Source: Asparagopsis taxiformis
Lineage: Eukaryota; Rhodophyta; Florideophyceae; Bonnemaisoniales; Bonnemaisoniaceae
Length of the DNA stretch: 64,000 nucleotides
Reading direction: 5' to 3'
NCBI GenBank assembly: GCA_030407315.1
Contig: JALQPE010002393.1
Location: forward strand, 1 to 64,000
The position numbers were made by a program, and so were the translations under genes. The notes below the pieces were generated by a model. The model did not search any database. It had not been told where the DNA came from and saw only the letters and a program-made list of their open reading frames with translations. Positions 1 through 10,262 of this stretch are shown piece after piece (the first letter of the stretch is position 1; each line of letters opens with the position of its first letter).

Positions 1-1502
1 TAGTTAGCACCGTTAGCGCCGTCGCGCTTCACGTTCCCGCGCTTCACGTTAGCCGGTGGCGCAATCGTTGCGCTAGTCCGTTTCGCGGGGCGGCGTCGTT
101 CGCCGCGGCGTCCGAGGAGCGTTTCGTTAGCTCATTCGTTATGTGGTGCGACGTGCACCTGGGCATACGTAATGCTCGCCCTCTACGCCGTTGCGTAATT
201 TCGTTCATTCGACTTGCGAACCCGACGGGGACGCGATTGACGAAGTCGTTTCGCATGCCCGCGGGCGTTTGAGGCTGTTACGTGAGCCAGTTTTTCGTCG
301 GCTCGTTGCCTTCAGCTGTGCCGTTTACGTTGGCTACCAGCTTGTACGCCGTCGCGTATTCGTATTTTCGTTTCGCGGGGTCGACCCGTTGAGGTACGTC
401 GTTATCGTTACGACGTCCGCGTACGCGCTCGTCTCCTGGCCGACGTGGCCGGTGGCGCGTGCGCCTTCGAATTCGTACGGGGTCTAAGCTCGTTAGCTTA
501 CTCGTTTTGCGACGCGGACGTGCGCGTCTTAGCCTCCGTGACCGTACGTGGTCAACCCCTTTCGGGTTTGCTCGTGCGTTTCGACTAGCCGGCGGGCTTT
601 TCGCTTTCGCGCGTCGTTCGTTATGCCCGCGTGGCAGGACACCGTTGTGTCGTTCCGTGGTTGCCGTACGTGGCTGCCGTGTTCGGCGTCGTGCCTCACG
701 ATGGCGATACGGTTCGCCGTCCGTCGTCGCGGCCTCGTTGGCTCGTCGTTCGCACGCTTTACTCGCGCGCTTCGTGCGCTGAGACCCGTTGGTCTAATTC
801 GTCGGCTAACGTATAGCTTCGTTCCGCTTCGTGCGGGGAGTTTCGTAATGAGGCCGTTGCCATCTTCGCCGGGGACGCGTCCGTCCTACGTCGTTTCTCC
901 GCCTTCCGGCGTCACGTAGCCGTTAGCTCGCGAGCTGTTTGGCGTTGACCTCGTTGGTCGATGCGACTCGTTGTCAGCGGCTGTCCACGGGGACGTACGA
1001 TGGCTCACGTGACATGCCAAAATTACGAAATTTTCGGGGCACGCGTGTCCCGAGATTTGGCCGGATTAGCGCACTGTAATCGGCCCGATTTTCGTACCGT
1101 GCGTCCATGGCCCGTTGGCCCAAGTATAATTTTTCGCGCGAAAAATCTGACGTGTTGTCCGTCCGTGGCCCGTGGTGTCGTCACCTTTGCCCGTGGGACG
1201 GTCAACACTGTCGAGCCAGTCGTGGCTCTTCACATCGTGTGAATCGTCCGCGCGTGGACTCGTCGTCCAATCTTTCGTTGGCGCTCGTGCCTCCACCAAC
1301 GTATGGTGTCGAAAACGAAAAGAGCGACGGCTCTAGCACGCATCGCGCCCCCCCAACGCAAGGGTGGACGTCCCGGCCACTCGTTGTGCCTTCGCTTCTC
1401 GTTCGTGCGGCTCGTCGCCTTCGTTTGTTGCATCGTGCAACGTCGCGCACGCGTGCGCTTAACCCGACGCTCGTGTGCGTTTTCGGGGGCCGTCGTGGCC
1501 TT
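1..1502. other. Non-coding stretch left of Gypsy-1 pol
   Basis: No convincing gene is visible. The sequence is GC-rich with very frequent CGTT and ACGT words, like the adjacent Gypsy-1 coding region, so it is probably the 3' non-coding part of that element. It holds short degenerate duplications (for example CGCGCTTCACGTT twice within 23-50) and an 18-nt perfect palindrome at 1129-1146 centred on CGCG. No copy of the LTR seen on the right (8533-9192) was recognised here, so the 3' LTR lies beyond base 1 or is lost. Confidence 0.5.
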
Positions 1503-3512
1503 TCACGTTGTTGCTCGTCGCACGCGTGCGAAGTATCGAGAGACGCTCTCTTCAGATACGTTCCGGCGGGGTTCCCACGTAGGGTTACGATACCCGACCC
1601 ACTTCACGAGGAAGTCTAACGTTCCGTCCTCGTTCACGCGGTGGTTGAGTAGGTCGTCTACTACATACGCTGGACCGTCGCGGTTCTTGTCGAGGTCTGC
1701 CTCGGTGGCATCGTATGGCTCCGGCGGGGGCGCGTTCGCCGGCGTTGGCGCGTACGCAACGCGGTCCGAGTTGACACGTTCAACTACGTCTCCTCGTTGG
1801 ATGACGAACGTTCGTACGTCGTTACGTAGTACGCGGAACGGTCCCAACGCGTGGTTGCCGAGCTTCGTGCCCTTCGTGGTCCCGTCCGTCGGGTCGATGA
1901 ATACGTATTCTCCCGCGCGGATGTTTCGATTCGAGACACGGACTCGTTTGTCGAAATTTCGTTTATAACGTGCCTGCGCGGCCTTCAGCGTTCGATACGC
2001 ATTGTCCATCGTTGTGGCGAGCTCACGAACGTAAGTGGCTCGCCCTCCCCCGTCGGGTAGTTCGCGGTTCGTTACCGACGTGTGTAGCGCCAACGGTGGC
2101 GGTGGATTCGTGAGAATCAAATCGAAGGGCGTCGTGCCCGTGCTCGAATGCACATGCGTGTTGTACGCAAACGTTAACGCCGATGCGTATCGATCCCAGT
2201 CGTTCTGGTTTTCGTTCACGTAATTGCGCAGCATCGCCAGGATCGTCCTGTTGTAGCGCTCCACCTGCCCGTTCGTTTGGGGGTGGTACGTCGACGTAAA
2301 GACGTTCGTCACGCCGATTTCGTTGCAGACGCGCTGGAAAAACTTAGCAGCGAACTGCTTTCCGTTATCGCTTATGAGCGTCCGTGGGGGTCCATACGAG
2401 AAGACCCACGCGTTGACGAACGCGCTCGCCACGTTGGCGGAATCGATATTTCGTAGAGGTACGACTCTAGTCAGCTTCGTGAAGCGGTCCGTTATCACGA
2501 GGATAAATCGGTTACCACGCGTGGTCTTCGTAAGCGGACCTAGTATGTCGATACATAGGTCTCGCAGCGGCTCCGTAGCCGGAAATAAACGTAACGGGTT
2601 CGTCCGTTTGCGAAGCTTCACGCGGTTCTTCGCACATCCAACGCAGTTTCGTACCGTTGCGTGGATGTCGGCGGCCATCGCGGGCCAGTAGTACGTCCTC
2701 CGTAGGGTATAGTACATACGCGTTTGCCCGGGATGTCCAGCGAGGACGTGGTGGTGCGTTAACTCCAGCAGCCGCGGCCGTAACGAAGCCGGCACAACGA
2801 TTTGTGTACGTTCCTCACCGTGAGGGTTCCGGCGTCGGAGTAAGCCATCGTGGCCTTCGAAGAATGCAGCGTCCTGCGTCTCGGACTGTCGTGTCAGTAT
2901 CGTTTGACAGAACGCGTCCTCGCGTTGAGCTTCGATAAGCTCGTCCCTCGTAATGGGAAGCTGAACGTCAGCTGGTGGCACGCGTGCCGAATCGTCTTCG
3001 GCAGCGCGCTGTTCGTCGAGGAAATCCGGTTCCTCGTCGAGAACGTCATCGAGCGTCGCGTCGCGGTTGAACTCGAGGCCATCGTGGCCAGCCGTCGTGG
3101 CCGATGTTCGTTCATCACGAGTCTCGTTCGACGGGTCGTCGTGACCCCTGGCATTCGTTGCCTTTTTACGTACGGACGTCGTTCGTCCTTGCCCATTTCG
3201 TGTGGGTTGTCGCCGACTGCGAGTCGTCACGAGGACCGTGTCCCCGTACGATGGTACGTCATCGTCGACGGGTCGACCGTCGTCATACGTAGATATCACA
3301 CGTGATAAAGCGTCAGGTACCTGGTGCACGCGCCCAGGCCTGTACGTGACTTCGAAATCGAATTCGGCAACGCGTAGCCTCCATCGTAGTAGTCGTCCGG
3401 ACGCGTCCGTCAACGTCATCAGCCAACGTAAGGCTTCGTGATCCGTACGTACGGTAAATCGTTGACCCTCTACGTAGGGTCGGAGCGACGTTATCGCCCA
3501 AACGACGAGTAA
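1503..3512 (-). pseudogene. pol: Gypsy-1 pol, 3' part: RNase H end, integrase, chromodomain
   Basis: This is the downstream part of pol, out of frame with the upstream part. It starts within the RNase H region (VVWAITSLRPYVEGQRFTV, then TDHEALRWLM). It has the integrase HHCC zinc finger (HHHVLAGHPG ... CVGCAKN) and a complete catalytic core with Asp in IDILGPL, Asp in SDNGKQF and Glu in NGQVERYN. A GPF module (HALGPFRVLRND) and a chromodomain (DFLVKWVGYRNPTWEPRRNV) follow. Chromodomains in this position are thought to steer integration to marked chromatin. The reading frame is open to a stop near 1503. It can be reached only through the frame break near 3512, so the full polyprotein cannot be made from this copy as sequenced. 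Confidence 0.9.
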
Positions 3513-6046
3513 CACTCGCGCTCCGTTGCCGAGTAACCGCGTTCGGTTTCGTTGAGGGTCTTCGACCAGTACCCAATCGGCACCCATTCGTTGGGTTTAT
3601 CTTCGTTCTGCTGTTGGAGCAACGTAGCTCCCAGCTGATACGCCGACGCGTCGGTATCGATCATGAACGGACGTCCCGCCTTCGGAAGGTGCAATACTGG
3701 TGGCGACACCAGTATTGTCTTCAACGTTTCGAACGCATTCGTTTGCGAGTCCGTTGGGTTCGTCCAATCGGGGGAAGCGTCCTTCTTCAACATCGTGTTG
3801 AGTGGCCGAGCGATCTCGGCATACGCCTTTACGAAACGGCGGTAAACGTTGGCCGCGCCCAAAAACGATCGACATTGCGTCTTGTCGCGTGGGAACGTAG
3901 CCGTACGAAAGGCTTCCTTGTTCCGAGCTGCGACGTGCAGCTTCCCTGGGGTAATCACGTGCCCCAGGTAGTCAACTCGTGGTTGAAAGAACGAGCACTT
4001 CGTGAGCTTTAACGTTACTCCCGCTGCGCGTAGCAGGGAAAGCACCTGGTCAACGTGACCCAGGTGAGACTCGAGGTCTTTCGAAAAGACGATTACGTCG
4101 TCTAAGTAGACCAGGCACGATTGCCAACGTACTCCGGAGAGGATGATGTCCAACGTCCGCTGAAACGTAGCGGGGGCATTTCGTAGCCCGAATGGCATTC
4201 GCACGTAGCGATACGTTCCCATGAAAGACGTAAACGTTGTCTTATCACGGTCCTCGGCGGAGACGGGCACTTGCCAGTAACCGGCGTTACAATCGAGTGT
4301 CGTGAAGATGGCGGCGTCGCCCAACGAATCAAGGCAGTCTTCCATACGAGGAAGCGGGTACGAATCAGCGATCGTTTTCGCGTTCAAACGCCTGTAATCG
4401 ACACAGAAACGTAAGGATCCGTCCTTCTTCGGCACCAACACGATTGGTGACGCCCATTCGCTGGACGCGGGTTCGATAACCCCTTCGTTGAGCATCTTCG
4501 TGATCTGCTCCTCGGCTATCGTACGTAAAGCCGGACCCTGACGATAGGGCATTGAACGTATGGGCCGCGTGCCCGGTTCGAGTTCGATTCGATGCTCCGT
4601 AGCATTGATTTCGCCGAGGCGTCCGCTCGTCCACATTGACGAATGTGTAGCTAGCATCTCGTTGATGCGCTTTCGTAAATCCTCGTCGTCGAGGTGCGAC
4701 AAATCGATTGTCGACTGCCAATCCGTGGCGGGGTCGTTCCCCTTTTCGTTGACCAACGGGTCTGGCGTTTCGTCGCCCAACCCGTTCGTATTTGTCCGCG
4801 TCGTCGCGTCGACTAGCGGTAGGTTCAAAACCTTCGCGAGGGCTTCGCCGCCCTCACGCTTGAGTGGGACGATTCCCAACGGGGAGCGTACCGCGTACGC
4901 AATCGTTGCGCCTTTCGGCAATTCGCGGTCCTTCTTCGTGAAGTTCGACACGATAATAGAGAACGTCTCTCTCGGTCCTACGTCGACCACTCCGTTGGCT
5001 ATGCGCAGCCCATGCCGGAATTGCACCGACGCTTTCGGTTCGAGGAACACGAGTCCGGTCGCATCCGTCGTCACGTTGACGGTCCGTTGCGACATCGCCG
5101 GTACACGCGTGTACTTCGTCAGGCGAACCGAGAACGTTCGGCTCGGCCGATTCGCGGCCGCGTTACGCTCGCGGCGCTTCGGGTGTTCCACGTTTGGATT
5201 CGTCTCTTCCCCCTCCTCGTACGGAGTCGTCGTATCGCCCTCCGCGATAATGGGTATCGTATCCCCCCGATGGAGGTCGATTGTCTGCGCTCGACAGCGT
5301 ATAGCATCGACATGCTTCGACATGAACGACGTACCCATTATAACGGGAACGGCCAGCGTGTTGGCTACGAAGAATTTTACGCGGAACAGCGAGTTCCCCA
5401 ACCTGACACGAAGCAGGATGGCGCCTTCGATAGGCAAACGTCGCCCGTTGGCGTCTCCGAGCTTCGGTAGCTCTTCGTCACGTAGACAGCGGTCGACCCA
5501 GTCGTAGGGTAGTAAACTTGTTCGTATCAAGTTGTAGCCGCTGCACGTATCCATCGCGATGGTAATCGCCCTCATCACGTTGAGGTCTAGTCCGATCGTT
5601 CCGGACACGATATAATGCTTCGACGCAAGTAGGCACGTATGCCCATCGAGGACCAACGGTTCGGTCCTGACCGGCGCGCGGTCTACGTCTTCGCTAGCGG
5701 TTCGTCGCTTCACCGTATGAGCCCGTATGGCTTCTTTTGCGTCGACACGCTTCGTATAAGCCGCGTGCTTGGCTTTCTCGCGCTCGGAAGCGTCGTGCTT
5801 CCGGGTAGCGCGTCTCGCTCGTCTGCGAGGCTTCCTCTTCGTGTGAGGTTCGTTCGTCCCGTCGGACTTCGTTTCTTCCCCCACGTCGGGTGTCATGTGA
5901 CTCGAGTTGGCCTTCGCGGCCGTGAGCTTTACGTAACTCTCGTTCATCGGTGAGCCTGCGGAGGACCAATCATCGACGTCGGTCGTCCCCCTTTTACGTA
6001 AGGGTTCAGGCGATGTGGGTGGCTCGTGACCTACATCGCCTGGTCG
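3491..6046 (-). pseudogene. pol: Gypsy-1 pol, 5' part: protease, RT, RNase H
   Basis: Pol is entered by -1 frameshifting from gag at 6046-6052; there is no ATG at its beginning. Order: a basic linker, an aspartic protease, RT (YLDDVIVFSKDL; conserved PFGLRNAPATFQR) and the RNase H N-terminus (IDTDASAYQLGATLL). The protease active site reads DTCSGYNLI instead of the expected DT-Gly, a GGC-to-TGC type change at 5543-5545, which should inactivate it. The frame runs off at ERECYSSFGR followed by a stop. The expected continuation, ending in VVWAI, lies one frame away, pointing to one missing nucleotide between 3512 and 3513 inside the Cys codon. Either the copy is dead or this position is a sequencing error. 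Confidence 0.9.
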
Positions 6047-6052
6047 TTTCCC
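6007..6052 (-). promoter_or_regulatory. -1 ribosomal frameshift signal, gag/pol of Gypsy-1
   Basis: On the minus strand the gag codons CCG GGA AAC contain the heptamer G GGA AAC in correct phase (plus-strand 6046-6052). Three nucleotides further on, a perfect 10-bp stem can form (plus-strand arms 6007-6016 and 6033-6042, loop 16 nt, with the gag TAG at its start). After a one-base backward slip the next codons read RPGDVGHEP, exactly the pol frame. GGGAAAC is an established retroviral slippery sequence. Loop bases could also pair downstream to form a pseudoknot; that is inference. Confidence 0.85.
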
Positions 6053-8433
6053 GGCGCGGGGCCGTTCGACACGTTGTCGTCGTGAGCCCACGAAGCTCGT
6101 TCGTCATCGTGACTCGTTTCCACCTCGAGTGGTGTTTCGTCAGCGGAGGTCGTCACGTAGACTCCGCTGCGGCCATTACGCTGGCCATTTCGTTCGTTCG
6201 CCCACGGGCGGGGGTCACGTCGGTCATTACGAAAGTCGCCGCGGCGCCTGTCGAAGGGCCTTCCCCCGTCACGATTGGGGTTTCGGAGTATCGTAGGCGG
6301 CGTGCCGTACCTTCGCGGGGTCACGTTCCCTCGCTCATCAGGTCGTTCCTGATGACGCTTGGCCATTCGTTGGCGGAAGTACTCAGCCTGACGTGGGTTG
6401 CTCTTCACGTGGAAGAGGTAGTACTTGTACGCGAAAAAGATCCGTTGATCTGGCGTCAGACGCGGACACGTAAACGTCGAGTGGCCATCTTCGCGGCATG
6501 ACCAACACGACAGCGTCCAGTAATCATTCGGGATTACGGAGTGCGCCAATTGCGTCTGCTCGCTCGTGAGCTTCGGCACGTCCTCGCATGGACGGTTCAA
6601 TCGAGCTTCGAGCTCGTCCGGCTTTTCGTTTGCCGTTTTCGTATCGTTGGGCGGCGGCCCGTTCGTGAAGAGGATCGCCTCCAAATTCTCGGCAACGTGA
6701 ACCGCAGCGAGCGACACGTCGTCGTCGTCCCTCGCGGGGATGTTCGGGTTACCATCGTGGTAACTGGGCTCGTTAGCCCGTTCATTACGTAAGTACGCGG
6801 ACTCATCGTAGTCCGCGAACTTCCTCGACTCGTGGTCGGAAATAGCCAACGTAGGCTTCACCGGAAACCGCACTTTCGGTTTCGCGGCTGACGCGACAGC
6901 TGCCGTACGTGCACGGAAGGTCGTTCCTTCGGCCGTCGCCAATCGTCTCACAACGGTGAGGTCGTTCCTCTCTCGTTCGGGGAGTGACCGGAGTCGTTCC
7001 GTCACTGCTGCCCGCGTCGAGGGCAGCAACCCACGTACGTAGTGGTGAACGAGGAGTCGATCCGTAAACACGTAGTTACACGCCCGCGTGGCGGTGTCGA
7101 GTCTATCAGCGTACTGATTCTCGTCCTCGTTAGGACTCTGCGTGATCATCGTGACCTTTTCGTAGGCCTCCTGCAGCACGTCGTCTTGCAGGTATCGTTT
7201 GATCAACGCGTTGATTACGTGAGGCCACGAGAACCTCTTCGTCGGATCAGTCGTGATCACGCCAGTCGTACACTGGGAATCGTAAAACCGTCGGGCGTCC
7301 CCTTCGAGGAAGAAGTGCAGCGCACGTACTGCCACTCCCTCGCACACTCCGAGTGTGCTGAACCCATCACGTATTTGGGCGAGGAATCCGAGTAACGTAA
7401 TCGGATTCCGGCCGGAGAACGGCTTCAACGTAGGGAAAAGTCCCTCCAGCTCACGTTTGAGCTTGTGTACGCTTTGACTCTCGTTCACGTAGAGATGTTC
7501 ACGTACATCGTTAAGTCGGTACATGCGGTACGATACCACGTTCGCAAATGCGTCGAGCATTGTCGTGTGCTCTGCCAACGCGTGGCAAACGGGTCCGAGG
7601 GCGTTCCCTGGTAAGCGTACCGCGTCGGCACGTTCGTTTTCGTGGACTCGCGTGTCCGTCGTGCCGAACGTTCCCAGCCACGGAATGTACGTCTCCCGTG
7701 GCGGTGGAGCTCTCGTATCGAATTGCGCAGCACGTGCTGCGTCCGCCGACCGCGCGTGGTCTGGCGTATCGTTAAAACGTAATTGCCTTCGTGGCGTCTC
7801 GTCGGGGTTGGCGATGGCTCGTTGCACTGTCGCCCCCCTTCCGTACGTTGTCGGGGTCGTCGGACCAGGTGTTGGTGGGTATCCTCCCGGAACGGCCGGG
7901 GAGGATTGCGAGTTATAGGCGCGCGAGCCTTCGTAATTCGGATCGCTTCCGCTCGGCGGAGCGGAACGTCCGGCGACGATTTCGTTGAATACTACGACAA
8001 ACGAGTCGAGTCTTCCCTCCACGGCGGAGAGGCGGTTTCGTAAATCTTCGTTTTCCCGTTCGAGGGTCGCTGAGCGTTCACGTAACGCACGAGCTTCGCG
8101 CTCCGAGACTCCGAGTCTCTGCCTTACGGCTTCGTCGACGGCCGCGTCGCTCGCCCTTTCGATGTGACCTCGAAGGTCTTCGTACACTACACGTAGTGCC
8201 GTGGGAGTCACGTTCCCTTCGTTGAGCTGACCGCGCGTTGCGGGGTCCATACTCACGGACTCAAACGGGCTTACCGTACGTGGTAGCTGGCCGATCGCCT
8301 CGATATCCGGCGGGATAGATCGATCAGTCGCGAAGATCGCTTCTGCTGACAAGGCCACGTCGGCTTCGGCGTCCGCTGACGTTGGCAACGGTTGCCTGGG
8401 CGACGCGCTGGAATTCGACACAGCGTAATTCAT
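6031..8433 (-). CDS. gag: Gypsy-1 Gag
   Basis: An 800-residue Gag starting at a clear ATG. The N-terminal third contains a heptad-like coiled coil (around LGVSEREARALRERSATLE) followed by a Pro/Thr-rich linker. The central capsid-type region resembles retrotransposon gag (FLEGDARRFYDSQC, NQYADRLDTATRACN). A single CCHC zinc knuckle, CWSCREDGHSTFTC (C-x2-C-x4-H-x4-C), lies near the C-terminus and is followed by an Arg/Asp-rich tail. It should form the particle core and bind element RNA. The frame is intact, unlike pol. The stop TAG lies within the frameshift-stimulating hairpin. Confidence 0.9.
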   Translation of the reverse strand: MNYAVSNSSASPRQPLPTSADAEADVALSAEAIFATDRSIPPDIEAIGQLPRTVSPFESVSMDPATRGQLNEGNVTPTALRVVYEDLRGHIERASDAAVDEAVRQRLGVSEREARALRERSATLERENEDLRNRLSAVEGRLDSFVVVFNEIVAGRSAPPSGSDPNYEGSRAYNSQSSPAVPGGYPPTPGPTTPTTYGRGATVQRAIANPDETPRRQLRFNDTPDHARSADAARAAQFDTRAPPPRETYIPWLGTFGTTDTRVHENERADAVRLPGNALGPVCHALAEHTTMLDAFANVVSYRMYRLNDVREHLYVNESQSVHKLKRELEGLFPTLKPFSGRNPITLLGFLAQIRDGFSTLGVCEGVAVRALHFFLEGDARRFYDSQCTTGVITTDPTKRFSWPHVINALIKRYLQDDVLQEAYEKVTMITQSPNEDENQYADRLDTATRACNYVFTDRLLVHHYVRGLLPSTRAAVTERLRSLPERERNDLTVVRRLATAEGTTFRARTAAVASAAKPKVRFPVKPTLAISDHESRKFADYDESAYLRNERANEPSYHDGNPNIPARDDDDVSLAAVHVAENLEAILFTNGPPPNDTKTANEKPDELEARLNRPCEDVPKLTSEQTQLAHSVIPNDYWTLSCWSCREDGHSTFTCPRLTPDQRIFFAYKYYLFHVKSNPRQAEYFRQRMAKRHQERPDERGNVTPRRYGTPPTILRNPNRDGGRPFDRRRGDFRNDRRDPRPWANERNGQRNGRSGVYVTTSADETPLEVETSHDDERASWAHDDNVSNGPAPGNDQAM

Positions 8434-8513
8434 AGACCGTCGTCTGTAGCACGTAGCTTTTCGTTAACGTAAAAGAGCTCAACCTCGTTGGTTGTCGTTA
8501 TGCTCGTAGCAAC

Positions 8514-8531
8514 TTCTAGGTCGAGAGACCA
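8514..8531 (-). promoter_or_regulatory. Primer binding site of Gypsy-1
   Basis: The plus strand reads TTCTAGGTCGAGAGACCA, the expected 3' end of a tRNA with CCA. The element strand is its complement, beginning TGG. The same 18 nt occur at 42,975-42,992 beside Gypsy-2, though the flanking sequences differ. It sits one base from the LTR start. Confidence 0.8.
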
Positions 8532-8532
8532 G

Positions 8533-9192
8533 TGTGGAACAACGTTAGTTCTAGATAGCTGGTACGAGCTACGGACACGCTGTCCTTACGAAACGAAACG
8601 AGCAGTCCACCCGCTGGTGTTTGACTGTATTGTTAGAACGGTAGAAGGTAGAGTGGTTAGCGAGTAGACACGAGCGTCACGACGCAACAATCCACGCGAG
8701 GATTACGTTAGCAAACGAGGTGGTACGTCACCGGAGGCGCTCTCAACCAAGCCCGGAGGCACTACACGCAATCAGCCTTACGTGCGGCGATGGGTAGGGA
8801 GTACGCAGCTCGACGGAGACGAAGCCTCGTTAGGCAGAACGTAAACGTAAAACGTAGAAGTCAGTCGTAGACTAGAGCCGTTGCTCGATCGTTGTCTTGT
8901 CCCCTTTCCCTCCCGGCACGATGCCAATACCTATATGGCCACGATGGCATCGCTTTACAGTGTAAACACTGTTCGTAACGTCCCCGAATGGGAAAGGACC
9001 TTGTGGGTCACACGTAGGGACCCGTTGGTCCGTTGGCCGTTGCCAGTACGTTCGTTGCACACGTGTGCCGGTTGCGCGCGCGCATGCGCCAGCAATGTTC
9101 GTGCATTGCTGTCGCCGGTCGTGTCCGCCGAGATTCGAATTCCGCGGAAAAACGTAAATATTTGCAATTTCGGAATTGCCACGTATACTACA
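8533..9192 (-). repeat. 5' LTR of Gypsy-1 (about 660 bp)
   Basis: It begins TGTGGAAC next to the primer binding site and most likely ends with CTACA at 9192, giving TGT...ACA ends. The end point is supported independently: the protein-like sequence of the invaded gene stops making sense exactly at 9192/9193. Only one LTR is in the window, so length and duplication of the target (candidate CCCTT at 9193-9197) cannot be confirmed. Confidence 0.6.
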
Positions 9193-10262
9193 CCCTTCAG
9201 CTCGGTCTTTGACTTCGAAATCGTCGGGAAGAGATGGCATCCGGTCGTCGAACAGGAGGTTGTGTTCAGAAGGAGAGTCACGAACGATGTAACCGTCTTC
9301 ATCGACTTCCACTCCTTCCGGAACAGTGAATGGAATTGTCACTTCGCGGACCCCCTTGCTTTCGACTTGGCCCACGTCTGCACCCTGTTTGTCTTCCTCG
9401 TCCGAAGCGGTATGGACAGATTCTTGGTTGGAGGGAGTCGCACCAGCACGTTGGTTATCTTGGGGACAATCTCAACGGCAGAATCGGGGGAACGGGCGGA
9501 GTCTTCGTCAACCTCATCACCGGAAGCAGTGGCTTGTTGTTGATCGGTGGGTTTATCAACAACGGCCTGCTCTTCTTCCCCGGCGGATTGTTGTACCACA
9601 ACCGGCTCTTCTTCCTCGAGGCGTGTGCTCCCCGTCGAGCGAAGTCGCTGTGAACGGCGGCGGATGCCATGCGAAGCAGGCTCATGTTCGACATTCCGCT
9701 GCTTCTTGTGAGTGAGTCTCACATTGGCAGCAGAAGGGCGGCGTTTGCGTCGAGCCTTAGTCTTCTTCTTCAATGTCGGATTGAAAAACTCTTTCAAGTT
9801 CGTTTCCAAATCCTGTAAACGCGTGGTTCTCCGTCGCATTCGAACCTCACTGCTCCGGTCGTCCCCTCTATACATTGCAATGGCATTGGTGAGATGCCAT
9901 TGCAACTCCTTCGGCTGCTTAACCGACCCAATTGCCATCTCTGTGCTCAGAAATGACTTGCGCATAATACTCTTTGGGCGCCCATACGCAGCGTACAGAG
10001 AATTTGCTATTGCAGTCACGCGACGGACGTATGTATAGAAGTCGTTCACGTCAAAGCGTCCATCCGGACGTCCACCATGAGCAGGGTTCAAGTACTCCGA
10101 AAGACCACGCAAGACGAAGACAAAGTTTTCTTCCAGCAACTCGCGCACTATCTTGTGGTCCAGGTGCGTTATCCCAATCTCGTTGCGGCGCTCGGAATTG
10201 TTCAGCTCACGCAACACTTCGTCGAGAACAGGATGCTTCAGCGTTGCTATAGCCAAACGCGT
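9193..10262 (-). pseudogene. Decayed C-terminal part of the ParB-like gene
   Basis: This is the in-frame continuation of the ParB-like gene past a TAG (10,263-10,265). The region after the stop is clearly protein-like: an all-alpha region (LKHPVLDEVLRELNN; FYTYVRRVTAIANSLYAAYG), a basic stretch rich in Lys/Arg, then an acidic Glu/Asp-rich tail. One base is missing in a C run at about 9462-9465: before it the frame reads SAVEIV, after it the coherent reading (SNQESVHTASDEEDK) is in another frame. The sequence is cut at 9192 by the Gypsy-1 LTR. Three lesions show a dying gene. If the TAG were read through, the tail would still be lost at the frameshift. Confidence 0.65.

Larger units (their letters stand above)
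1503..9192 (-). mobile_element. Gypsy-1: Ty3/Gypsy chromovirus, defective
   Basis: This is an LTR retrotransposon on the minus strand. From right to left it has a 5' LTR (about 8533-9192), a primer binding site (8514-8531), gag, and pol with protease, RT, RNase H, integrase and a C-terminal chromodomain. Domain order RT-RH-INT and the chromodomain place it in the chromovirus branch of Ty3/Gypsy. Gag and pol are joined by a -1 frameshift signal. The copy is damaged: one nucleotide is missing within the RNase H region and the protease active site has Cys in place of Gly. The right boundary is inferred from TGT...ACA ends and from the point where the invaded gene's reading frame loses sense. The left LTR is not in the window. 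Confidence 0.93.

Noticed and set aside
1..1502. 3' LTR of Gypsy-1 inside the window
   Set aside because: No stretch matching the LTR start TGTGGAACAACG or other parts of 8533-9192 was found.
4560..5507. Long plus-strand open frames antisense to Gypsy-1 (also 1303-1968 and 5950-6501)
   Set aside because: They lie opposite well-conserved gag/pol coding sequence, have no family resemblance, and result from the CGT-rich composition of the element.
9193..9375. Separate gene in the frame at 8872-9375
   Set aside because: It has no ATG; its coherent part is the frameshifted continuation of the ParB-like tail, and the rest is LTR sequence.
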